7,056 nucleotides of DNA from the NCBI GenBank assembly GCA_020853835.1, contig JADYYC010000403.1, forward strand, positions 1 to 7,056. Reading direction: 5' to 3'. The translations under genes and the position numbers were made by a program. Below the pieces are notes generated by a model. That model did no database searches, was not told the origin of the DNA, and worked only from the letters and a program-made list of their open reading frames with translations. Of this stretch, positions 1 through 6,086 are shown piece by piece (the first letter of the stretch is position 1; each line of letters opens with the position of its first letter). This stretch comes from Anaerolineales bacterium (GTDB lineage: Bacteria > Chloroflexota > Anaerolineae > Anaerolineales > UBA4823).

Positions 1-2922
1 CTGCTCCAGGCGAACGCCCCCACGCCTGACCGCGAGACAAAGCTGCTTGAGAACAGCAGGCCGGCGGGCGATTCGCCCGTGGATGAGCGCCCCGAGGCGC
101 ATCTCTCGCATCCAAACCTGCTGCGGGTAGTCGATCATTTCACGGTCTCCGATGCGGGCCAGTACCAGGTCGCCGATTCCGTCGAGGGCGAGAGCCTGCC
201 CAGCCGGGTCAAACGGGAAGGCCGGATCGCCAGCGAGCAGGCCCTTATGTGGGGGGTTCAGGTGTGCGAGGCGCTGGTCTATTTGCACGATCAAGTCCCC
301 CCAGTCCTGCACGGCGATATCAGACCAGCCAACATCCGAATTGCCCCCTCTGGCGAAGCTCTGCTGGTCGATTTCAGCCTGGTCAAAGTCTCCGGTCCTC
401 AACTCAAGGCCGCGCCCGTCGAGCGCGCCGTCGCCCCCGGTTATACGCCGCCAGAGCAGTACGAGCGGGAGATCACGGATGTGCGCAGCGATGTCTATGC
501 CTTAGGCGCCACGCTTTATAACCTGCTCACCGGCCTGGATCCGCTCGAAAGCACACAGCGGGCGCTGGGTCAGCACATCCTGCCGATTCGGGAGATCAGC
601 CCCGAAGCGCCGAAAGAGTTGGAGGCGGTGATCGAGCGCGCGATGGCGCTCGACTCGGCCGAGAGGTTTCAGACCAGCCGTGAAATGCTGGAAGCTCTGC
701 AGGACTGCTTGCAGCCGCCTCCAGCAGCAGTTTCCGAAGCCCCGCCGCTGACGCGGACGGTGCAGCTGCCCGAATCCCATGCGCCCGAAAGGCAAGCCTC
801 GATCGGGCGCACGGGCACGATGCCAGTCCCAAGTCCACAGGGGGACGCCGGCCTGCAACCGGAGGGCAGCCCGCCAGCGAGCCGCCAGTCGTGCTGGTTG
901 TGGCTGGGGATCATCAGTTTGGCTCTGGCAGGCCTGTTAGGGCTGGCCTTTATGGGCGGACTGATATTCCTTCAACCCACCCACCCCGGAAAGACGCCCA
1001 CCGTAGCGCGCGGGGTTGGCCAGGTTTCGCTCACGTCTACGCCCGGCAAGGTAACTGCCAAACCGACGCCGCTCCCGGCCTTTCGCTCCAAAGACCCGCA
1101 GACCTATGTTCACCTGACGTATGGCGAGCCAGACACGCTCGACCCGGCGCTGGATTACGAGACCTCCGGCTCGGAGATCATCGCCAACTTGTACGACACG
1201 CTGATTTCATATAACCGTAGCGACCCGAACACTTTTGTGCCGCAGCTTGCGTTGGAGGTCCCCAGCGTCGAGAACGGCGGGATCCAGGACGGAGGGCGCG
1301 TCTACCGCTTCCGGGTGCGCCCCGGTGTGCAATTTCACAATGGCGCGCCGCTGACCGCGGAGGATGTCGCCTACACATTTCAGCGGGGGATTCTGCAGGG
1401 CGGGGAGAGTTCATCCCAATGGCTGTTTACCGAGCCATTGCTGGGGATTGGGATTTACGACATCACTTACCTCATCGACCCAAACCTGGCAGACCAACCG
1501 GCAAAGTTGGCCTCTGCCGACAAAGACAGGCTGCGGGCTGCCTGTGAGCGGGTCAGGCAGGCGGTCCAGGTAGAGGGCGATGAGGTGGTCTTCCGTCTGG
1601 CGCAGCCCTGGTCGCCTTTCCTGGCGACCCTGGCGACGAGTTTTGGGTCGATCGTTTCGAAAGAATGGGTGATCGAAGGAGGCGGGTGGGACGGCGACTG
1701 CGCCACCTGGCAGGCTTATTATGGCCGGACGCTGTCCGAGATCAATGCCACGCCGCTCGGGTCGAGCGCGATGGGCACCGGCCCGTACAGGCTCGAAAGC
1801 TGGAAGATGGGGGAAAAGCTGGTCTTGAAGGCCAACGAAAACTATTGGATGAAACAGCCCGCCTGGGACGGGGCGCCGGTCGGACCGCCGGCGATTAAAA
1901 CGGTGGAGATCCGCAAAATCGATGACTTTGCAGCGGCTTTAGCGCAACTGCGTTCGGGAGAAGCCGATTCGATCGAGGTCGACTCGAGCACACGCTGGCA
2001 GGACCTTGACCCGCTGGTAGGGGAGGTGTGCAGCTTCAACGACCAGGACTGCCAGGCGTCCGACAACCCGAAAGGCCCTCTGGAACTGGTGCGCGGCAAC
2101 CCGAGCCAGAACCGGGATGATATCCTCTTCAACTGGCTGATCGACACCGAGGGCGGGAACCCTTTTGTGGGCAGCGGCAGTCTGGACGGGAAGGGAATAC
2201 CCCCAGACTTTTTCTCCAACGTGCATGTGCGGCGTGGATTTGCCTATTGTTTCAATTACGCGGCTTACTTGAAAGACTATCTGCACGGCGAAGGGGTGAG
2301 GATGATCACCGTGATCCCGCCCGGGATGGTTGGTTACGACCCGGCTACGCCATACTACGTGTACGATCCAAAGCGGTGTGAGACGGAACTGCGCCAGGCG
2401 GAGTTGGCTGGGGGGAATGTGTGGCAAGACGGGTTCCACCTGGTGATACCCTACGAGACGGGAAATCCGCAGCTCGAGATCATCGCCACGCTCCTGCGCG
2501 ATGCGTTGAACAATTTGAACCCACGCTTCCAGGTGGAGGCGCGCCCTCTGGAGAGCAGCGATTATTACACCCAGCGCGCTGGACACCGCCTGCCGCTGTT
2601 CCTGGCGGGCTGGGCGGAAGATATTCACGACCCGCACAACTGGGTCTATCCATACGCAGTCGGTATTTACGCGCACAGCCAGGGGATGCCCCAGGAGCTC
2701 AGCCGCGAGTTTGGGGATTTTGTTTCGCGAGGCGTTGCGGCGGTTGACCCAGGGCAGCGCGCCGTTATTTACGAGGGCTTCAACAGGCTGTATTACGAAC
2801 AGGCGCCGGCGATTCTTTTATACAGCACAGTGAACCGGCATTATCAGCAGCGCTGGGTGAATGGGTGGTACGATAATCCGATCAACCAGGGGCTGTATTT
2901 TTACACCCTGAGCAAGGACTGA
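1..2922 (+). CDS. Ser/Thr kinase-like domain fused through a TM helix to a family-5 solute-binding domain (5' partial)
   Basis: The frame is open from base 1, so the gene begins upstream. A GTG at 79 is the first start codon inside the window but falls within the kinase fold and is unlikely to be the true start. Residues below count from that GTG (947 residues). The kinase C-lobe spans about 10-208: HPNLLRV, catalytic loop HGDIRPAN (78-85), DFS (98-100), GYTPPEQY (121-128), SDVYALGATLY (137-147) and a late ERFQ Arg. The glycine loop and the N-lobe Lys should lie before the window. A Pro/Thr-rich linker (211-270) leads to one hydrophobic helix (about 272-298). From about 341 to the end is an SBP_bac_5 domain: GEPDTLDPALDYETSGSEI, then FRVRPGVQFHNGAPLTAEDV, then GTGPYRLESW, and later VRRGFAYCFNY. 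The inferred topology is kinase inside, binding domain outside. Kinase activity is uncertain because HRD, the loop Lys and DFG are altered. No transporter permease or ATPase gene is adjacent. The domain assignment is firm; a signalling role is inference. Confidence 0.9.
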   Translation: MLQANAPTPDRETKLLENSRPAGDSPVDERPEAHLSHPNLLRVVDHFTVSDAGQYQVADSVEGESLPSRVKREGRIASEQALMWGVQVCEALVYLHDQVPPVLHGDIRPANIRIAPSGEALLVDFSLVKVSGPQLKAAPVERAVAPGYTPPEQYEREITDVRSDVYALGATLYNLLTGLDPLESTQRALGQHILPIREISPEAPKELEAVIERAMALDSAERFQTSREMLEALQDCLQPPPAAVSEAPPLTRTVQLPESHAPERQASIGRTGTMPVPSPQGDAGLQPEGSPPASRQSCWLWLGIISLALAGLLGLAFMGGLIFLQPTHPGKTPTVARGVGQVSLTSTPGKVTAKPTPLPAFRSKDPQTYVHLTYGEPDTLDPALDYETSGSEIIANLYDTLISYNRSDPNTFVPQLALEVPSVENGGIQDGGRVYRFRVRPGVQFHNGAPLTAEDVAYTFQRGILQGGESSSQWLFTEPLLGIGIYDITYLIDPNLADQPAKLASADKDRLRAACERVRQAVQVEGDEVVFRLAQPWSPFLATLATSFGSIVSKEWVIEGGGWDGDCATWQAYYGRTLSEINATPLGSSAMGTGPYRLESWKMGEKLVLKANENYWMKQPAWDGAPVGPPAIKTVEIRKIDDFAAALAQLRSGEADSIEVDSSTRWQDLDPLVGEVCSFNDQDCQASDNPKGPLELVRGNPSQNRDDILFNWLIDTEGGNPFVGSGSLDGKGIPPDFFSNVHVRRGFAYCFNYAAYLKDYLHGEGVRMITVIPPGMVGYDPATPYYVYDPKRCETELRQAELAGGNVWQDGFHLVIPYETGNPQLEIIATLLRDALNNLNPRFQVEARPLESSDYYTQRAGHRLPLFLAGWAEDIHDPHNWVYPYAVGIYAHSQGMPQELSREFGDFVSRGVAAVDPGQRAVIYEGFNRLYYEQAPAILLYSTVNRHYQQRWVNGWYDNPINQGLYFYTLSKD

Positions 2923-2991
2923 ACCCGTGTGACGGCCTCACGAAAGAGCCGCAGGCGTGGAAAAATGTGCAGGATTTATAAAAAATGAAAC

Positions 2992-2995
2992 GGAG
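2992..2995 (+). promoter_or_regulatory. Ribosome binding site of the MttB-family gene
   Basis: GGAG sits 6 bases before the ATG at 3002. The in-frame GTG at 2957 has no comparable purine-rich site and would add 15 residues (including KCAGFIKNETEK) unlike the usual beginning of the family. This decides the start in favour of 3002. The 79-base gap after the kinase fusion gene shows no convincing terminator or promoter, so read-through from the upstream gene is possible. Confidence 0.7.
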
Positions 2996-3001
2996 AAAAC
3001 C

Positions 3002-4444
3002 ATGAAAACAGTAAATTCAATTGCGTACCTGTCGCCTCAATTCTCGGTTTTGTCGGAAACCGCGCTGGAAGATATCCATCTTGCAGCCCTGGAAGTCCTG
3101 CGGCGGACGGGCATCCGTTTCCACCACCAGGGCGCGCTGGATATGCTAAAGGACGCTGGTGCGTTCATCTCGGATGGCAATCTGGTCAAGTTCCCTTCGC
3201 AAATGGTGGAACTCGCCTTGAGCAGCGCTCCCAGCCGGGTGATCATGTGCGACCGAGAAGGAGAGCCAGCCGTATGGCTTGAGGGTCGCAAAACGAATTT
3301 CGGCACTGGTTCCGATTGCTTGAACCTGCTGGACCCGCGCACCGGGGAGCACCGGCCCTTTGTCGAGGCGGATTTATCCGAGGCGTATCGCCTCTGCGAT
3401 GCGCTTCCGAACATCCACTTTGTCATGTCGGTCGGGATCCCCTCGGACGTGGATCAGGCGCTGACTTATGACGTGCAGATGCTGCACATGCTGGAGGACA
3501 CGGTCAAGCCGCTCGTCTTTGTCACCAACGACCTGGCGAGCTGCCAGCGGGCCATCGACATGGCCGCGGTTGTTGCGGGCGGTTATGAGGCTTTGCGAGA
3601 GCAGCAGCACATCTTGCTGTACTCTGAACCGAGCTCGCCTCTCCAGCAATCCGAGACCGCGGTGGATAAGCTGCTGCTGATGGCGGAATATGAACTGCCC
3701 GTTGTCCACTCCCCCGGCCCGCAGATGGGGGCGGTGGCGCCGATTACGATGGCGGGCGGCCTGGTGATGTCGCTGGCGGAAATCCTGAGCAGCCTGGTCG
3801 TTCACCAGTTGCGTAGGCCCGGCGCGCCCTTCGTCTTTGGCGCCGGGATACATCACATGGACATGAAGAGCATGCAGATCTGTTACGCCTCGCCCGAATT
3901 CCAACTCACCAAGGCCGCGGTGGCCGAGCTGGGCCGCTGGTATGGGCTGCCCACCTGGGGCTACGCCGGCTGTTCGGACGCAAAGGTGCTGGACGAACAG
4001 GCAGCCGTGGAGGCGACCCTGTCCATAATCATGGCCCGGCTTTCAGGATCGAACCTGATCCATGATGTGGGGTACATGGAGAGCGGGCTGACGACCAGTT
4101 ATGAGATGATCGTCCTCACCGATGAGCTGGTGGCGATGACCGAGCATTTGATCAAGGGGATCGAAGTCAACGAGCAGACCTTGCTGGTCGATGAGATCGA
4201 TCGCGTTGGGCCCGGCGGGAACTATCTTGATACCCCAACGACGCTGGAGCGTTTCCGAGATTACTGGTTCCCGGGGCTGCTCGACCGGCGGCTGCGCCAC
4301 CAATGGCTGCGGAAAGGCGGGCTCACGCTTGGTCAACGCCTGAACGCCAAAGTGCTGGAAATCCTGGATACATACCAGTCCAAACCGCTGGCCGCGGAGA
4401 AAAGCCAAAAGCTGCGCGGGATCCTGGCCAGCGCAAAGAACTGA
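3002..4444 (+). CDS. MttB-superfamily (trimethylamine methyltransferase-like) protein
   Basis: The 480-residue protein matches the MttB fold along its whole length. Recognisable segments are an N-terminal helical stretch (ALEVLRRTGIRFHHQGALDML), NFGTGSDCLNLLDP, the central GYAGCSDAKVLDEQAAVEA (320-338), HDVGYMESGL (354-363), GPGGNYL (403-409), and a C-terminal FRDYWFPGLLDRR. Members transfer a methyl group from a quaternary or tertiary methylamine to a cobalamin-binding partner protein in the cytoplasm. Classical MttB contains pyrrolysine read from an in-frame amber codon. This frame has none, so it belongs to the large non-pyrrolysine group, which includes glycine betaine and other betaine demethylases. 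The substrate cannot be told from sequence. No corrinoid protein, activase or second methyltransferase lies in the window, so those partners must be elsewhere or the role differs. The length is normal for the family. The gene may be cotranscribed with the upstream fusion gene and ends in a strong terminator. Confidence 0.88.
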   Translation: MKTVNSIAYLSPQFSVLSETALEDIHLAALEVLRRTGIRFHHQGALDMLKDAGAFISDGNLVKFPSQMVELALSSAPSRVIMCDREGEPAVWLEGRKTNFGTGSDCLNLLDPRTGEHRPFVEADLSEAYRLCDALPNIHFVMSVGIPSDVDQALTYDVQMLHMLEDTVKPLVFVTNDLASCQRAIDMAAVVAGGYEALREQQHILLYSEPSSPLQQSETAVDKLLLMAEYELPVVHSPGPQMGAVAPITMAGGLVMSLAEILSSLVVHQLRRPGAPFVFGAGIHHMDMKSMQICYASPEFQLTKAAVAELGRWYGLPTWGYAGCSDAKVLDEQAAVEATLSIIMARLSGSNLIHDVGYMESGLTTSYEMIVLTDELVAMTEHLIKGIEVNEQTLLVDEIDRVGPGGNYLDTPTTLERFRDYWFPGLLDRRLRHQWLRKGGLTLGQRLNAKVLEILDTYQSKPLAAEKSQKLRGILASAKN

Positions 4445-4449
4445 TCCCC

Positions 4450-4511
4450 AAAAGCCATCCTGGGCGCCAGGCGGTATCCGCGCTTGGCTGTTCCTGCCCA
4501 GGATGGCTTTT
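4450..4511 (+). terminator. Strong intrinsic terminator after the MttB-family gene
   Basis: Arms 4450-4465 (AAAAGCCATCCTGGGC) and 4496-4511 (GCCCAGGATGGCTTTT) pair perfectly over 16 bp. The 30-base loop can fold further: GCCA 4466-4469 with TGGC 4485-4488, and GCGG 4471-4474 with CCGC 4478-4481 around a TAT loop. The right arm ends in TTTT, followed by ACTTTT. It begins 5 bases after the stop codon at 4444. Because the left arm starts with AAAA, it could act in both directions, although no - strand gene approaches it here. Confidence 0.85.
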
Positions 4512-4566
4512 ACTTTTCCTGCCTGATCCTAAAGAAATTGCAAGGGATTTTGTCCATTCTTTCACC

Positions 4567-4595
4567 TTAGCATTATTCTAGACCTCTGATATACT
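4567..4595 (+). promoter_or_regulatory. Probable sigma-70-type promoter of the HD-like gene
   Basis: TTAGCA (4567-4572, 4 of 6 to TTGACA) is followed by a 17-base spacer and TATACT (4590-4595, 5 of 6 to TATAAT). An extended -10 TG lies at 4587-4588. Transcription would start near 4602, leaving a leader of roughly 78 bases before the GTG at 4680. The site lies in an AT-rich patch directly after the terminator of the previous gene, where a new promoter is expected. A weaker alternative is TTGTCC (4550-4555), 18 bases, TATTCT (4574-4579). Confidence 0.6.
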
Positions 4596-4600
4596 AGAAT
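4575..4600. promoter_or_regulatory. Inverted repeat overlapping the promoter, possible operator
   Basis: ATTCTAG (4575-4581) and CTAGAAT (4594-4600) are exact reverse complements separated by 12 bases, with arm centres 19 bases apart. The right arm overlaps the last two bases of the -10 element and the left arm sits in the -35/-10 spacer. This geometry suits a dimeric repressor that blocks polymerase. No regulator gene is visible in the window. It lacks a T-run and the arms are AT-rich, so it does not look like a terminator. Confidence 0.45.
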
Positions 4601-4665
4601 TATCCTGTGAAAGCGGGTCTTTTATGCGAGGATGGTTTGTTGCTCCGCCAGCGCCATTCCTGCTC

Positions 4666-4670
4666 AGGAG
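4666..4670 (+). promoter_or_regulatory. Ribosome binding site deciding the GTG start at 4680
   Basis: AGGAG lies 9 bases before GTG 4680, a normal distance. The longer in-frame start, ATG 4632, has GAGG directly abutting it with no spacing. The next one, ATG 4692, has GAGG only 2 bases away. GTG 4680 is therefore the best supported start. Confidence 0.6.
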
Positions 4671-4679
4671 ATAGGCGAC

Positions 4680-6035
4680 GTGCAAGAGGGAATGGTTCAA
4701 AGGCTGATCAATTTGTTCAACAATGCCTTTGCTCAACTGGGCGTTCAGGTTGAGCTCGTCGCGCTCGAAGACCTGGCGGTGTTGATCTACAAAGGCATGT
4801 CGGTCCAGGCGCGTAACTACCACAACCTGGATCACGTCTTTAGCCTGGTGGATGAAGAAACCCCCATCTTGACCCTGGCTGCACTGTTTCATGACCTGGT
4901 ATATTGCCAGGTCGATCTGGGCTTCTTGCCCGAGATCCGGGCGATCATATCCCCATATATCGCCGAGAAGGATGGGCAGATTTTTATCAGCGAAGAGGCG
5001 GGCCGGGGCGAGAAAAACGTCCAGGTCGCCTTGCAAACATTTGATTTCAGCCCAGGCCAGCTTTTGAACCCATTCAGCGGCTTGAATGAATTTCTAAGCG
5101 CCCTGGTCATGGTGAAGAAGCTGGAAAAGTTCCTGGACGAGCGTGATCTTCTCGGCTTGCTGCTGTGTGTCGAAGCGAGCATCCCCTTTCGAGAATCGGC
5201 CGTCACCGGCGAGGACCATTTTTACGTCCTCGAAAAGCGCGCTCTGGCTATAGACCGGGCCTGGCGCCTGGGGATCACGACGGACGAAGTGCAGGCGGCG
5301 GTGAAGCAGGCGGTGATTTTTGCAAACCGCGACGTGGACAGTTTTGCCGAGACGGATGTTTCCAGCTACCTGGAGACGACCTGGAAGCTCCTGCCCGAAA
5401 CCAACCTGTATCTGCGATCCATAGAAATGTATTCGATCCGCGAATACCGGCAGGCCCTGCAAGCTATGTCAACCTCGATGAGCCGGCTGAAGGCCGAGCG
5501 GGTCTTCCACCAGTATCGCGGCCTGCCGCCAGACGCGGAATACCAGCGCATGGTCGCGCAGGCGCGCCAGAATATCGAGACGGCCAAGCAATATCTGAAA
5601 ATCAAACTGCTCACCCAGGCCATCCTGGAAGCGCTTGCCGAAGTCACCGGGGGCGACGCCCCGCTGTCTCTATTCATGGGCGACTTGCCTCATGATGGCG
5701 TCCGGCCGCGCCGCCTGGAGGATTATCTACCCGAATTTCGCATCCCCGAATGGGTGGACACCGTCTCGCCGGTCTTCTACCTGCTCTCAGACCAGCGCAG
5801 CCTGGATTCCAGTTTCGACCTGTACACCGCGCCGCTGGCGCTGTTTGTGTTCTCCAGCCTTACCCCCTCCGAGATGTTGGAACTATCGGCTGTCGCGGCC
5901 GATATGTTCGAAGGAAAGGTGAAAGCAGAGGAGTTTCTGTCCGCGATTAAGCCGGGCGTGCTTTCCCCGATTGCCAGCGCCTGCGCCAAGATGGCGTTCA
6001 CGCGCCGGGAACAGCTCAAGCGTTTTGTTGGATGA
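4680..6035 (+). CDS. HD-phosphohydrolase-like protein with an unrecognised C-terminal region
   Basis: The protein has 451 residues from GTG 4680 (467 if ATG 4632 is used). The N-terminal part carries YHNLDH (47-52) and AALFHDLVY (67-75). These resemble the His and His-Asp metal ligands of predicted metal-dependent HD-superfamily phosphohydrolases (COG4339 style: YHNLxH, then WFHDAVY). Further matches to that layout are ASIPFR (166-171), ANRDVDSFAETD (215-226), where Asp218 may be the last metal ligand, IREY (253-256), and a helical stretch with VFHQY (275-279). The usual NExxSA after HD is missing, and a longer insertion follows instead. After about residue 325 comes roughly 125 residues, including LEDYLPEFRIPEWVD, that I do not recognise. 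No signal peptide or membrane helix is seen, so it is probably cytoplasmic. It has its own promoter and possible operator. Substrate unknown; HD assignment is moderate. Confidence 0.6.
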   Translation: MQEGMVQRLINLFNNAFAQLGVQVELVALEDLAVLIYKGMSVQARNYHNLDHVFSLVDEETPILTLAALFHDLVYCQVDLGFLPEIRAIISPYIAEKDGQIFISEEAGRGEKNVQVALQTFDFSPGQLLNPFSGLNEFLSALVMVKKLEKFLDERDLLGLLLCVEASIPFRESAVTGEDHFYVLEKRALAIDRAWRLGITTDEVQAAVKQAVIFANRDVDSFAETDVSSYLETTWKLLPETNLYLRSIEMYSIREYRQALQAMSTSMSRLKAERVFHQYRGLPPDAEYQRMVAQARQNIETAKQYLKIKLLTQAILEALAEVTGGDAPLSLFMGDLPHDGVRPRRLEDYLPEFRIPEWVDTVSPVFYLLSDQRSLDSSFDLYTAPLALFVFSSLTPSEMLELSAVAADMFEGKVKAEEFLSAIKPGVLSPIASACAKMAFTRREQLKRFVG

Positions 6036-6058
6036 GCCGGCAGCCAGTTTGAAATAAC

Positions 6059-6086
6059 CTGCCTGAGGACTTGCAGCCTCAGGCAG
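6059..6086. terminator. Hairpin between convergent genes, possible bidirectional terminator
   Basis: CTGCCTGAGG (6059-6068) pairs exactly with CCTCAGGCAG (6077-6086), a 10-bp stem with an 8-base loop. It lies 23 bases after the HD-like gene stop and contains the stop codon of the - strand epimerase gene (6079-6081). On the - strand it is followed by the weakly T-rich GTTATTTC. On the + strand no T-run follows. A role as terminator is therefore only probable. Confidence 0.5.

Noticed and set aside
65..79. Small hairpin CGGGCG-ATT-CGCCCG
   Set aside because: It is a perfect 6-bp stem but lies inside the open coding frame in GC-rich DNA with no T-run. Chance or coding constraint explains it.
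79..81. GTG as the start of the kinase fusion gene
   Set aside because: The frame is open back to base 1, and a start here would remove the whole kinase N-lobe. The gene is better described as running in from the left.
1939..2676. 245-codon open frame on the - strand inside the binding-protein domain
   Set aside because: It is antisense to a clearly conserved SBP_bac_5 domain and its translation shows no recognisable motif. It is a shadow frame in GC-rich DNA.
2933..2951. Possible terminator hairpin after the kinase fusion gene
   Set aside because: A 6-bp stem needs a bulged C and no T-run follows. This is too weak to call.
2977..2982. TATAAA as a -10 promoter element for the MttB-family gene
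   Set aside because: No acceptable -35 hexamer lies 16-18 bases upstream, and the AT-rich stretch is short and adjoins the ribosome binding site.
2957..3001. N-terminal extension of the MttB-family gene from GTG 2957
   Set aside because: ATG 3002 has a GGAG site at ideal spacing, and the extension looks like translated leader sequence.
3374..3904. 176-codon open frame on the - strand inside the MttB-family gene
   Set aside because: It is rich in His/Arg/Gln as expected from antisense reading and has no domain signature. The + strand protein is conserved throughout.
4624..4674. 16-residue open frame (MRGWFVAPPAPFLLRR) in the leader of the HD-like gene
   Set aside because: It ends 5 bases before GTG 4680, which would suit a coupled leader peptide. 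It has no clear ribosome binding site and no run of one regulatory amino acid, so it is not annotated.
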